Positions 1-8,372 of a DNA stretch of 13,658 nucleotides are shown piece after piece (position 1 is the first letter of the stretch; each line of letters starts with the position of its first letter). The translations under genes and the position numbers were made by a program. Below the pieces are notes generated by a model. It did not search any database and was not told the DNA's origin. It was given only the letters and a program-made list of their open reading frames with translations. Source of the DNA: TMED27 sp045106175 (GTDB lineage: Bacteria > Pseudomonadota > Alphaproteobacteria > Micavibrionales > Micavibrionaceae); assembly GCA_045106175.1 (NCBI GenBank), contig JBGCEF010000010.1:1-13658 (forward strand), read 5' to 3'.

Positions 1-18
1 GATAACCCCGGGGTTATC
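1..18. repeat. 18-bp perfect palindrome at the left edge
   Basis: GATAACCCCGGGGTTATC is a perfect inverted repeat. As RNA it could form a 7-bp stem with a CCGG tetraloop. It lies 71 bp beyond the glpK stop codon, so it could be the hairpin of a minus-strand terminator, but the bases where a U-tract would lie are outside the window. No T-run follows it on the plus strand. It could also be a protein-binding site. Confidence 0.5.
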
Positions 19-89
19 GTATAAAAGTTTGAGAAGACTTAAAGTGTTAGAGCTGTGTAAAAACGGCTTTAACGTTTTAGTGACATCGT

Positions 90-1574
90 TCAAGATATCA
101 AACGATCGACAGATGATGTCCATCCTTCATATAAATAATCTCGCTTAGCACGATCCATTATCGGCCTGTATTTTCTGTTTGTCTCCCACGCATCTGTAAC
201 ATCATGAAGACCATCAAACACACCCGCATAAAGACCCGCTAAACATGCTGCGCCCCATGCGGTTGTCTCTGTTACACGCGGCACATCGATAGAAGTATCA
301 AGAATATCCGCCAAAAATTGACACACAAATTTGTTTTCAACCAAGCCACCATCCACACGAATAAGCGCCGGTTCAACATCACTATCTGCAATCATTGCCT
401 GCATTAAATCTTGCGTTTGATAAGCCTGCGCCTCTAATGCTGCGCGTACAATATGTGCCGCACTACTCTCACGTGTTAAGCCACTAATCATCGCCCGCGC
501 ATCCGGTTCCCAATACGGCGCTCCAAGCCCTGCAAAGGCTGGAACAAAATAAACTTCATTACTATCCTCTACACTCAACGCAAGCGCTTCACTTTCCGTC
601 GCATTATCAAATAATCGTAGATTATCACGCAACCATTGCACGGCTGCACCCGCAACAAAGATTGATCCTTCTAGCGCATAAGAGACCACACCATCAAATC
701 GATACGCCACAGTTGTCAGTAATTTATGATCAGATACACGAAACTCCGAACCAATATTCATCAACACAAAGCACCCCGTACCATAGGTTGATTTCACCAT
801 ACCCGCATCAAAGCAAGCCTGACCAATAAGAGCCGATTGTTGATCACCGGCAACACCGCCGATTACAATTTCGTGTCCACAATGCTCACTGTCAATAACA
901 CCATAATCCGAAACATTGTCGTAAACATCTGGCAAAATGCTGCGCGGAATTTTAAACAATTCAAGCAACTCTTCATCCCATTCTTGCGTTTGAATATTAA
1001 ACAACATCGTACGCGATGCATTCGTCGCATCAGTAGCATGGACACGACCTTTATTAAACTTCCAAAGCAAAAAACTATCAACAGTCCCAAAGGCTAAGTC
1101 GCCCGCTATCGCACGCTCACGTACACCATCAACATTGTCTAAAACCCATGCAACTTTCGTCGCAGAAAAATATGGGTCAAGCAAAAGCCCCGTCTTCTGG
1201 GCGATCATTTCTTCATACCCTTGATCTTTTAAACGCTGACACATTTCTGTTGTACGGCGGTCTTGCCAAACAATCGCATTGTAAACAGGCTCACCTGTCT
1301 TCTTATCCCAAAGGATTGTCGTCTCGCGTTGATTAGTAATTCCAGCCGCAGCAATTTTGCACATATCATCACCCAAAACATCAGATGCACGACGCACACA
1401 ATCTAAAACATCATTCCAAATATCGTTCGGATTTTGTTCAACCCAACCCTTTTGAGGATAATAAAGTGTAAGCTCTTTTTGCTGCACATTAATAACCTCA
1501 CCCGCATCATTAAAAACAATCGCACGTGAACTGGTTGTACCTTGATCAATCGCTAATAAATAATGCTCATCCAT
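90..1574 (-). CDS. glpK: Glycerol kinase
   Basis: This cytoplasmic FGGY-family kinase phosphorylates glycerol with ATP to sn-glycerol 3-phosphate, the substrate of GlpD upstream. The 494 residues are full length for the family. The N-terminal phosphate-binding segment AIDQGTTSSR is at residues 8-17. The glycerol-binding residues known from the E. coli enzyme are recognisable: R83 and E84 (NQRETT), W103 (IVWQDRR), Y135 (DPYFSATK) and the catalytic base D244 (VAGDQQSALIGQ). The ATP-site motifs STYGTG (262-267) and VDGGLVEN (407-414) are also present. The ATG overlaps the glpD stop codon by one base (TAATG), and GGAAGGA lies 9 nt upstream inside glpD, so translation is coupled. The loop just before D244 reads HEIVIGG where E. 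coli has TRIPISG, so the arginine used for fructose-1,6-bisphosphate inhibition appears to be missing. No glpF or glpR is present in the window. Confidence 0.97.
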   Translation of the reverse strand: MDEHYLLAIDQGTTSSRAIVFNDAGEVINVQQKELTLYYPQKGWVEQNPNDIWNDVLDCVRRASDVLGDDMCKIAAAGITNQRETTILWDKKTGEPVYNAIVWQDRRTTEMCQRLKDQGYEEMIAQKTGLLLDPYFSATKVAWVLDNVDGVRERAIAGDLAFGTVDSFLLWKFNKGRVHATDATNASRTMLFNIQTQEWDEELLELFKIPRSILPDVYDNVSDYGVIDSEHCGHEIVIGGVAGDQQSALIGQACFDAGMVKSTYGTGCFVLMNIGSEFRVSDHKLLTTVAYRFDGVVSYALEGSIFVAGAAVQWLRDNLRLFDNATESEALALSVEDSNEVYFVPAFAGLGAPYWEPDARAMISGLTRESSAAHIVRAALEAQAYQTQDLMQAMIADSDVEPALIRVDGGLVENKFVCQFLADILDTSIDVPRVTETTAWGAACLAGLYAGVFDGLHDVTDAWETNRKYRPIMDRAKRDYLYEGWTSSVDRLIS

Positions 1575-3106
1575 TACATTCTATCCTTCCAATAAAGACG
1601 AATATACCCTGCTAAATTCTTAACAACACGATCATCAACATGCAAACCAAGCTTGGATCGACGCCATAAAATATCCTCAACTGTTTGCGCAAATTCATAT
1701 CTCAAAAGATATAAAATTTCTGCTTCAAAAACATGCCCGCTAAAATCCTCTCCTAAATCTTGAATCTGTCGCGCACCCTGTAAAAAAACATCCATCGACG
1801 TCCCGTAAGAACGCGCATAACGATACAATAATTTTTTCGGCAACCATTTATACCGTTGGCCTTGCGTCACTAAAAAAGCATCAAAATCTTGGTCTTTAAT
1901 ATCACCGCCTGGCAACGGTTCATCTGCTGTCCATGCCTTCGAATTACGACCGTTAATTTTAAGAATCTTATCAACGGCTTGTTCCGCTAACTTGCGGTAT
2001 GTTGTTAACTTACCGCCAAAAACAGAAATAATAGGCGCAGCAAAATCATCATGTACATGCAGCTTATAATCACGCGTAGCAGATGTCGCATTACCTTGTG
2101 CACCACTTTCAACTTCACTATAAAGCGGTCGAACGCCGCTATAGGTCCACTGCACATCATCCTTGGATATCGCCACCTTAAAAAATAAATTATAAGCATT
2201 AATCAAATAAGACATCTCATCATCTGAAATCCTCGCATCCTTAGGGTCACCGACAAGGTCCTCTTCGGTCGTGCCGATTAATGTGTAGTCATGTTCATAA
2301 GGTATCGCAAAAATAATACGATTATCAGATTGCTGTAAAATATAAGCATGCTCACCTTCAAATTGACGCGGCACAATAATATGCGATCCTTTCACAAGCC
2401 GAACACTTGGCAGCGTATCATCACTGCTAAAATCACTTTGCTGATCGAGGAGTGTTCGCACCCACGGCCCCGCAGCATTAATAACCATCGACGCATGAAC
2501 ACTAATCGCTTCCGACCTGCTCCCTTCCGCCTGATAAGTCACACGCCATCTTTGCCCTTGTGCTTCCAATCCCACACAACGGTGACGTGTTAAAATCTTA
2601 GCCCCATGCTGCGACGCCGAAAGTGCATTTAGCACGACTAGCCGTGAATCATCCGCCCAACAATCCGCATAAGAAAAGCCTCGCTTAAAATCATCCAAAA
2701 TTGGTGCGCCTCTGTCATCAGCGTGAAAAGAAAGCGAAGAAGACGCCGCCAATTTTTTGCGCGGTGCCAAATAATCATATAAGCACAAACCCAAACGGAT
2801 CATCCATGCGGGCCTTTGAGCAGGCGTATGTGGTAAAACAAAATCCATCGGCCAGATAATATGCGGCGCAATCGACAACAATCTTTCACGTTCAATCAGC
2901 GCATCACGCACCATTTTAAACTCGTAATACTCAAGATAGCGCAAACCACCATGAATAAGCTTCGTGCTAGAAGAACTTGTCCCACTGGCTAGATCCTGCG
3001 CCTCAAGCAACAAAACTTTTAAGCCCCTGCCCGCCGCATCACGTGCAATTCCAGCCCCGTTTATACCACCGCCAATAACACATAAATCATAATCAATCCC
3101 TGTCAT
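1574..3106 (-). CDS. glpD: Aerobic glycerol-3-phosphate dehydrogenase
   Basis: This FAD-dependent, membrane-associated enzyme oxidises sn-glycerol 3-phosphate to dihydroxyacetone phosphate and passes electrons to ubiquinone. Counting from the ATG at 3106, the protein has 510 residues (E. coli GlpD has 501). The FAD dinucleotide-binding motif GGGINGAG is at 12-19, followed by SSSSTKLIHGGLRYLE at 45-60, YSGVRPLY at 322-329 and FGGKLTTYRKLAE at 363-375. The C-terminal helical cap includes EFAQTVEDILWRRSKLGL at 471-488. The frame stays open upstream to a TTG at 3139, adding 11 residues. I prefer the ATG because GlpD proteins usually begin only a few residues before the YDxxVIGGG strand. The TTG sits 6 nt after a TATAAT, however, so a leaderless longer form cannot be excluded. 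Neither start has a good Shine-Dalgarno. It forms an operon with glpK. Confidence 0.96.
   Translation of the reverse strand: MTGIDYDLCVIGGGINGAGIARDAAGRGLKVLLLEAQDLASGTSSSSTKLIHGGLRYLEYYEFKMVRDALIERERLLSIAPHIIWPMDFVLPHTPAQRPAWMIRLGLCLYDYLAPRKKLAASSSLSFHADDRGAPILDDFKRGFSYADCWADDSRLVVLNALSASQHGAKILTRHRCVGLEAQGQRWRVTYQAEGSRSEAISVHASMVINAAGPWVRTLLDQQSDFSSDDTLPSVRLVKGSHIIVPRQFEGEHAYILQQSDNRIIFAIPYEHDYTLIGTTEEDLVGDPKDARISDDEMSYLINAYNLFFKVAISKDDVQWTYSGVRPLYSEVESGAQGNATSATRDYKLHVHDDFAAPIISVFGGKLTTYRKLAEQAVDKILKINGRNSKAWTADEPLPGGDIKDQDFDAFLVTQGQRYKWLPKKLLYRYARSYGTSMDVFLQGARQIQDLGEDFSGHVFEAEILYLLRYEFAQTVEDILWRRSKLGLHVDDRVVKNLAGYIRLYWKDRM
1584..1590 (-). promoter_or_regulatory. Ribosome binding site of glpK
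   Basis: GGAAGGA on the minus strand lies 9 nt before the glpK ATG and inside the last codons of glpD. It fixes the glpK start and supports coupled translation. Confidence 0.75.
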
Positions 3107-3145
3107 ATCTAAAGATACAACAGCTCGGAATCTCTGCAAAGAGCC

Positions 3146-3151
3146 ATTATA
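3146..3151 (-). promoter_or_regulatory. Perfect -10 hexamer for the glpDK operon
   Basis: TATAAT on the minus strand lies in the short gap between the receiver gene (ending 3186) and glpD. No good -35 stands 16-18 bp upstream; TTGTGG is present with a spacing of 21. Transcription would start near 3139, giving about 33 nt of leader to the ATG at 3106 or a leaderless message starting at the TTG at 3139. This suggests glpDK can be transcribed independently of the kinase/receiver pair. Confidence 0.5.
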
Positions 3152-3185
3152 AAGAATTCGTCATATCCGCATCCACAATCGATAC

Positions 3186-3590
3186 TTAAGACACGGCCTG
3201 CATGCGTGTTACAATAATGCGCAACTTGGCCTCTAATTGCTGTGGCGAGAATGGTTTTGATATATAAGCCGTTACCCCTGAAGACTTCGCCTCAACAACA
3301 GATTCAATATCCGAACGCCCCGTCACCATCAAAAATGGAATTGTTGTATCTACCGTCCTTAACTGACGAAGCAATTCAACACCATTCATATTCGGCATAT
3401 TCCAATCACAAATAATGACATTGATAAAATCAAAAGCAGAGTCAATAAATTGCAAAGCTTCCCGTCCATCGTGAGATTCAAAAATCTGCGTCACGCCTAA
3501 TTCCATCAACATATTGCGCAACATCGAACGAACCTCTCCCTGATCCTCTACGATCAATATTTTCAAATCCGACATATCAACACCAATCAT
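3186..3590 (-). CDS. Receiver-only (CheY-like) response regulator
   Basis: The 134-residue protein is a single phosphoacceptor domain with no DNA-binding or enzymatic output. The acidic pair is E15-D16 (LIVEDQ), the phosphoacceptor is D62 (IICDWNMPNMNG), the conserved threonine is T90 (VTGRSD) and the lysine is K112 (ISKPFS). Its ATG overlaps the kinase stop codon in an ATGA arrangement. GGAAGAGG lies 7 nt upstream, so I prefer this start over the in-frame ATG at 3575, which has no ribosome binding site. The coupling suggests it is a direct partner of the upstream hybrid kinase, either as a phosphate sink or as a signalling shuttle. That pairing is inferred from position. The output and physiological role are unknown. 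The adjacent glpDK genes may be unrelated neighbours. Confidence 0.93.
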   Translation of the reverse strand: MIGVDMSDLKILIVEDQGEVRSMLRNMLMELGVTQIFESHDGREALQFIDSAFDFINVIICDWNMPNMNGVELLRQLRTVDTTIPFLMVTGRSDIESVVEAKSSGVTAYISKPFSPQQLEAKLRIIVTRMQAVS

Positions 3591-5695
3591 GATAAAACCT
3601 CTTCCTTTACAAATAATGCGCCCAAACGCTGATCAACATCTAAATCCGTAATAATCACGCTATCCTGATCTGCCCTATGCGCAATGTTAGAAACATGCGT
3701 AAGCAATAATTCAAAATCGATAGGTTTAGACAAATAAAACGCATCATCAGGTAAATTCACAGATGCACTTTGCCCGCGTGCTGGATAGCCGCTCATATAG
3801 ATAGCATGCACATTGGGCCTTAATGCTTTAACCATCTCCGCAAGCTTAACGCCATCAATACCTGGCATCACAACATCCGTAATCAAAACATCAATCTCAC
3901 CCTCATAATCATCCTGAACCACTAAGGCCTCATCCCCACAAGACGCCTCAATCACATGAATGCCATGATCTCTTAAAACATCTGAAACAATACATTTCAA
4001 ATCTTCTTCATCCTCAACAACAAGCGCAGTGAGACCTTCAATAACTTTTTTATCTCTTTTATGTTTAACAGCTTCATCAACCTGAAAATCATCAGAAACC
4101 GCGACGCAAGGAACGTAAATTGAAAACTCCGTCCCAACAGAAAGCTCAGATCGCACATCAATATAGCCATCAATATCCCTTACAACACCATAGACGACCG
4201 AAAGCCCCAACCCCGTTCCTTTACCCTGTTCTTTGGTTGTAAAAAATGGATCAAAGATACGCTCGCATATATCTTTAGCCATACCCGAACCATTATCACG
4301 CACTTTTAAACAAACGTACTCACTATCATTTTGAGTTACAAAATCAGGCAACGTATCTCTAACAACAACACCTAAAGAAACCTCAACATTACCGCCATTG
4401 GGCATCGCATCACGCGCATTCACAAGTAAATTCATAACAATTTGTGCAACATCATCTTCCGCACATTTTACAAACATATCATCATCTAAAATTTTGATAT
4501 TAAAGGCGATAGTTTCAGGCAACAAACGCTGCAACAAAGCACATTGCTCCTGCAACAAATCACTAAAATTATGCACTGTATCATGCATCGGTTTATGACG
4601 TGCAAAAGCCATCATCTTACTTGTAAGGCCAGACGCTCTTGCGCTTGATGCTTTAATCCGATCCACATATTTCAAAATAGTTTCAGGCTTATCCTTATTC
4701 ATCTCAATCATCCGAATATAACCTTCAACGATCGAAAGAATATTGTTAAAATCATGCGCAATACCCGCAGATAATTGCCCCAAAGAATCTAATTTTTGTG
4801 CACGAGAAATCGTTTGCTCATGTGTCTTTAAAACACTGACATCATTAAGAACTGCAATACAGATATCAACCTCACCTGAAATATTTAAAACAGGATTAAA
4901 TTGAAAATCAAACCAACGCACCTCCTCACCCAACTCAAACTTAATCTGCTGACGCATTGGTTTTTGTGCAAACGCTTTTTTTAAAATATTAACCAAATCG
5001 CCACAATCACCAAACTGCTTCAACAATGTTCCAAAGCTCATATGATGATCACTCTTCACACTCAAACACGCCTTTTCACATGCTGCTCGATTTAAAAACA
5101 AAACTGGCAAATTGGCATTTTTAGCATCCAAAATAACCACACATGAATCAATCGCATCAACAGACATCCGTAATTGCATATTATCCTGATTAAGATGGAA
5201 AAAATCATGCCCTTGCTCCCGCAACAAACTCACATCACGAATAAGAGCGATGGTCCGCGCATGCTCACCCTTATAGATCTCAACCAAAAGCAACTGCCCA
5301 TCATCGCCTTGGACCAATTCGCGAAAATGCGCCGTCTTACCATCGCCGTCAAACATGCGGTAAGACTCATACGATAAAATATCGTCCTTAAACGCATGAT
5401 CAAAAATATATCCAATAAAACCCTCCAATGTTTTAACACCAGAAAGCGATAAAAATTTTGGAAAATAAGATGACGCGACATTGTTGAAATGATGAAGACG
5501 ATCACGCGTATCAAAAACAAGCACACCAGCTTGACCAACATGCAAAATATCTTCAAACGCTAAAACATAGCTCAACTGCGTGCGGTATTTTTGAAAAAAA
5601 TAAAACACCAAACACACCGCTACGAACAATACAAACGCGCCAAAAACCAAAAGAGATAGCAATAAATCAATCCTTAATAGAAAACATAGCACCAA
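3587..5695 (-). CDS. Membrane-anchored PAS hybrid histidine kinase (CckA-like architecture)
   Basis: The 702-residue protein has one clear N-terminal membrane segment (about 8-34) and almost no periplasmic part, so it probably senses an internal signal. Two PAS-like regions follow (about 45-155 and 175-290). The dimerisation/phosphoacceptor box contains GIAHDFNN with H314. The ATPase domain shows the N box (MNLLVNARDAM, N422), G1 (DNGSGM, 467-472), F box (FDPFFTTK, 481-488) and G2 (GKGTGLGL, 491-498). A C-terminal receiver has E561-D562, phosphoacceptor D607 (LITDVVMP) and K657. All catalytic residues are intact. The architecture and the H-box resemble the CckA family, but it has one membrane segment instead of the usual two, so I read it as a CckA-like paralogue and not CckA itself. 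The start is TTG (or the following GTG), with no Shine-Dalgarno and a -10-like TATAGT 7 nt upstream. The in-frame ATG alternatives lie too far inside. Confidence 0.92.
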   Translation of the reverse strand: MVLCFLLRIDLLLSLLVFGAFVLFVAVCLVFYFFQKYRTQLSYVLAFEDILHVGQAGVLVFDTRDRLHHFNNVASSYFPKFLSLSGVKTLEGFIGYIFDHAFKDDILSYESYRMFDGDGKTAHFRELVQGDDGQLLLVEIYKGEHARTIALIRDVSLLREQGHDFFHLNQDNMQLRMSVDAIDSCVVILDAKNANLPVLFLNRAACEKACLSVKSDHHMSFGTLLKQFGDCGDLVNILKKAFAQKPMRQQIKFELGEEVRWFDFQFNPVLNISGEVDICIAVLNDVSVLKTHEQTISRAQKLDSLGQLSAGIAHDFNNILSIVEGYIRMIEMNKDKPETILKYVDRIKASSARASGLTSKMMAFARHKPMHDTVHNFSDLLQEQCALLQRLLPETIAFNIKILDDDMFVKCAEDDVAQIVMNLLVNARDAMPNGGNVEVSLGVVVRDTLPDFVTQNDSEYVCLKVRDNGSGMAKDICERIFDPFFTTKEQGKGTGLGLSVVYGVVRDIDGYIDVRSELSVGTEFSIYVPCVAVSDDFQVDEAVKHKRDKKVIEGLTALVVEDEEDLKCIVSDVLRDHGIHVIEASCGDEALVVQDDYEGEIDVLITDVVMPGIDGVKLAEMVKALRPNVHAIYMSGYPARGQSASVNLPDDAFYLSKPIDFELLLTHVSNIAHRADQDSVIITDLDVDQRLGALFVKEEVLS
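3598..3606 (-). promoter_or_regulatory. Ribosome binding site of the receiver gene
   Basis: AGGAAGAGG on the minus strand lies 7 nt before the ATG at 3590 and inside the 3' end of the kinase gene. It selects the first ATG over the one at 3575. Confidence 0.7.
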
Positions 5696-5702
5696 TAATA
5701 CA

Positions 5703-5731
5703 ACTATAGGTTATTTTTCATGCACAACCAA
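5703..5731 (-). promoter_or_regulatory. Putative promoter of the hybrid kinase, possibly giving a leaderless mRNA
   Basis: On the minus strand TTGGTT and TATAGT are separated by 17 bp. Exactly 7 nt follow before the TTG start codon at 5695, so the predicted transcription start coincides with the start codon. No Shine-Dalgarno sequence is visible. Confidence 0.4.
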
Positions 5732-5755
5732 TTAAAACTTTCAGACACCTTATTT

Positions 5756-5761
5756 TTGACA
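5756..5761 (+). promoter_or_regulatory. Consensus -35 element upstream of the yjbH-family gene
   Basis: TTGACA lies 28 bp before the GTG start at 5790. No convincing -10 stands 16-18 bp downstream, where the bases are A-rich. The promoter assignment is therefore partial. Confidence 0.35.
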
Positions 5762-5789
5762 ACATACCCACTTTCAAAAACACTAAATT

Positions 5790-7874
5790 GTGAAACAAAT
5801 CAGTGCGATAACAATAGCCATATTAGCCAGCGCACCCGCACTGCCTAACATCGCATGCGCACAAACAAAACACTCCACCAACATTCACGGTGCATTAGGG
5901 CTCAACACCATTCCAAACGCCAGAATGGATAAAACAGGCACGCTGCGAACACAACTAAGCTTCCAAGACCCTTATCTTCATGGCTTTTTAGGCATCCAAA
6001 TCGCTGACTCTCTTTATATCGGCATTCGCCAAAGCGCAGAATTCTCAAGCTTTGATGAAAATGCCAAAAACCTCTTTCCCGGAATTGACGCTAAATTACG
6101 CCTTATCAAAGAAAGCCCACACATCCCTGAAATCGCTTTCGGTGTTCAATCAGGCTTAGGGCATAAACGCCAATCCGGCGAATATCTGGCCCTGTCAAAA
6201 CGATATAATAATTTCGACTTCACCGCAGGGATCGGCTGGGGCCGTTTTGCAACGGGCGCTCATTTTGATAACCCTTTAAAATCATTGGGCTCGCACTTTG
6301 ACCAAAACCGTAATCTCGATGGGGAAAACCCTACAAAACCGCGAGACTGGCTAACAGGACAAAATATAGGCCTTTTCGCAGGACTTGAATATTTCACCCC
6401 CATCAAAGGCCTCTCGCTTAAAGCAGATTACGGCGGCGATGATTATGAAGCAGAAACAAACGCCTTCAACTTTGAACCAGCCGCACCATGGTCAGTTGGT
6501 TTTAATTACAAACCTTGGAATTTCATGGATATCAGCCTTGCCGCCCAAGGCACTAACAAAATCATGGCCCGATTGGCTCTGCAAGGAAACATCAAAAAAT
6601 GGCAACACCAATCCCATCAAAGTCGTAGCAAAACTCAAAAGACACTAATCCCCCGCAAAGAAACAGCACACAACATTTTCGACCCCCATCATCAACCACC
6701 TAAATCCCTCTATAACATTCACACAAGCAACACGATAAAAACCGCTTCACTCGACCTTAACCAAAACCATTCCAGCCCCCATCAAATGGGACGCGCCCTG
6801 ATAAACCTCGCAAATTACACGCACCCGAATATCGAAGCCTTCGCAATCAATACAGAGATAAATAACTTACGCGGCCCACGCCTTACTTTCATGCGAAAAA
6901 GCCTTGAACAAGCACTCAAGAACAATAACGGCAGCACCAATGAAATCTGGCACACAACAGAATTTGAAAATAGCATCACAGGCCTACAAAAACTTAGCAC
7001 CACATCCAAAAAACCATTCCACTTCAAAAGGATCAATGCCCTCCTCGACAACCAAATCAGCTTATCCGAAGAAGATACAAGCCTCCTGCGTCGCACATCA
7101 TTAATCTTAAGCACTCAACAATCCAACCTATTCAAAGATCTAACCGCAGGGCTAGGGCTGCGCTTCAACCTCAGTAATAATCTGGGTAAAATTAGACGCC
7201 TAAGACCACAAGCAAGCCTTCCCATCAAAAGCGATGTCGCTGATTTTGCTGATCGCTTCTTCGCATTAGAAAACCTCTATGTTGCGATGCCCTTCACGAT
7301 TGGCCCAAATATTCACACTAATATCATTGGTGGTTATATCGATGAAAACTTCGTCGGAACAGGCGCCGAAATCCTCTTCCGCCCCTATGATAAACGCTTC
7401 GCGATTGGCGCAGAAGGATGGAGCGTACAAAAACGCGACCCTTTCACCACCGCAAACCTTGGAACCTTTTCCACATCCCTCTTAAGCGCGCATGTCAACG
7501 CATGGTACGACATCCCGAAAGCCGACATCGTTTTAGGATTAAAAGCAGGCCGCTTCCTTGCCCGTGATATGGGCGCAAGCGCATCCCTAACCAAAAACTT
7601 TAAAAATGGCGCTACCTTAGAGGCATATGCAAGCTTTACAGATAAATCTGACATCGACATCTTCGGCGGAACCACCAACGCCGATCACGGTCTACGCATT
7701 ACAATTCCACTCGGCGGGTACAAATACACTCCCAACAGCCAAATCCGCGTCACCGCCGCACCATTTGGTCGCGATATAGGCCAAACCGTTAACAACCCAA
7801 CGCCTCTCTACCAAACAACCACCCCACTCTCTCTCGCCCATATCGCAAAACATTGGAACGAACTGAACCAATAA
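5790..7874 (+). CDS. YjbH-family outer-membrane beta-barrel protein
   Basis: The 694-residue exported protein has a signal peptide (about 1-24) with possible cleavage after ACA at 22-24. C23 could instead be a lipidation site, but asparagine at -3 is a poor lipobox. The family signature is near the N terminus: GALGLNTIPNARMDKTG at 34-50, then LSFQDPYLHGFLGI, with alternating strands such as DFTAGIGWGRF at 143-153. The second half (roughly 450-685) is again rich in amphipathic strands. YjbH proteins are known from enterobacterial yjbEFGH exopolysaccharide loci and are predicted to form two fused barrels. A polar central part (about 265-430) is less typical. The other yjb partners are absent here, so a role in polysaccharide export or envelope function is only inferred. 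The start is GTG because an in-frame TAA immediately precedes ATT-GTG at 5784-5786. There is no Shine-Dalgarno. It is divergent from the hybrid kinase. Confidence 0.85.
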   Translation: MKQISAITIAILASAPALPNIACAQTKHSTNIHGALGLNTIPNARMDKTGTLRTQLSFQDPYLHGFLGIQIADSLYIGIRQSAEFSSFDENAKNLFPGIDAKLRLIKESPHIPEIAFGVQSGLGHKRQSGEYLALSKRYNNFDFTAGIGWGRFATGAHFDNPLKSLGSHFDQNRNLDGENPTKPRDWLTGQNIGLFAGLEYFTPIKGLSLKADYGGDDYEAETNAFNFEPAAPWSVGFNYKPWNFMDISLAAQGTNKIMARLALQGNIKKWQHQSHQSRSKTQKTLIPRKETAHNIFDPHHQPPKSLYNIHTSNTIKTASLDLNQNHSSPHQMGRALINLANYTHPNIEAFAINTEINNLRGPRLTFMRKSLEQALKNNNGSTNEIWHTTEFENSITGLQKLSTTSKKPFHFKRINALLDNQISLSEEDTSLLRRTSLILSTQQSNLFKDLTAGLGLRFNLSNNLGKIRRLRPQASLPIKSDVADFADRFFALENLYVAMPFTIGPNIHTNIIGGYIDENFVGTGAEILFRPYDKRFAIGAEGWSVQKRDPFTTANLGTFSTSLLSAHVNAWYDIPKADIVLGLKAGRFLARDMGASASLTKNFKNGATLEAYASFTDKSDIDIFGGTTNADHGLRITIPLGGYKYTPNSQIRVTAAPFGRDIGQTVNNPTPLYQTTTPLSLAHIAKHWNELNQ

Positions 7875-7887
7875 ATCACGAAAAACC

Positions 7888-7916
7888 TTGCAAAATCCCT
7901 CAAAATTAATTATGTA
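7888..7916 (+). promoter_or_regulatory. Putative promoter of the 7923 ORF, leaderless arrangement
   Basis: TTGCAA and TATGTA are separated by 17 bp, and the ATG at 7923 begins 6 nt after the -10 element. No Shine-Dalgarno is present. The -10 overlaps the TTATGTAAA motif (7910-7918), which recurs near 8807 and 8826. Confidence 0.4.
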
Positions 7917-7922
7917 AACATT

Positions 7923-8279
7923 ATGGAAGCAGAACAACCATTATCCATGATCGTTGTAGAATTTAAGGCACCATGGGACGATGCATATAAAAAGCAGAGA
8001 TATCATACAGCGCTCTTGTTAAGGAATAAATATGACCCATTACCAGGTGTCTTATACCAGCTCCACTATAATGGTATGAAAGCCAACCCTATGGATGAGT
8101 TATTAGACGAGCTAACAACAATTCCAAACATTAGACGGGGCATGCGCCATACAACGTTTATGAAATTAGCAAAAAGAGCCGTAGTCGATGACGGATATGA
8201 ATTTGAAATACTGCAAAAATGGAATCATATATTACGCGGTGCAATAGAAACGCGAGAAAAAGCACCCAAAAAAGAATAA
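7923..8279 (+). CDS. Hypothetical protein, 118 residues
   Basis: I do not recognise this protein. It is soluble and charged, with no signal peptide or membrane segment. It begins with a short hydrophobic strand (SMIVVEF), is tyrosine- and lysine-rich around residues 20-50, and ends in a very basic tail (KAPKKE). The ATG at 7923 lacks a Shine-Dalgarno but sits 6 nt after a -10-like element; an alternative ATG is at 7947. Half of its eight arginines are AGA/AGG, more than in the glycosyltransferase gene nearby. It ends in TAA followed by an A-run, after which the same frame stays open to 8570. It may therefore be the front part of a longer interrupted gene. Codon structure and length make a real gene likely; the function is unknown. 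Confidence 0.65.
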   Translation: MEAEQPLSMIVVEFKAPWDDAYKKQRYHTALLLRNKYDPLPGVLYQLHYNGMKANPMDELLDELTTIPNIRRGMRHTTFMKLAKRAVVDDGYEFEILQKWNHILRGAIETREKAPKKE

Positions 8280-8372
8280 AAAAAAAGACACCTTCTAAGT
8301 GCAACAAACTGTCGTTCAGGCGTCATCAGCGCTCTCAGCTCTGTCGGCCTTCCTTTTAATGAAGCAACATTT

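Noticed and set aside
61..82. AAAACG/CGTTTT hairpin just after glpK as a terminator
   Set aside because: The stem is short and AT-rich and its T residues are part of the stem, so it is too weak to call.
837..1336. Plus-strand open frames across glpK
   Set aside because: They lie inside glpK, whose frame has clear family motifs; their translations look like nothing known.
6815..7937. Minus-strand frames within and at the end of the yjbH-family gene
   Set aside because: They are antisense to a well-supported gene and have no initiation signals or recognisable motifs.
8280..8300. A second copy of the terminator next to the stop of the 7923 ORF, because AGAATAAAAAAA and CTTCT recur
   Set aside because: The copy at 8280 cannot form a comparable stem; the likeness is limited to an A-run and a few bases.
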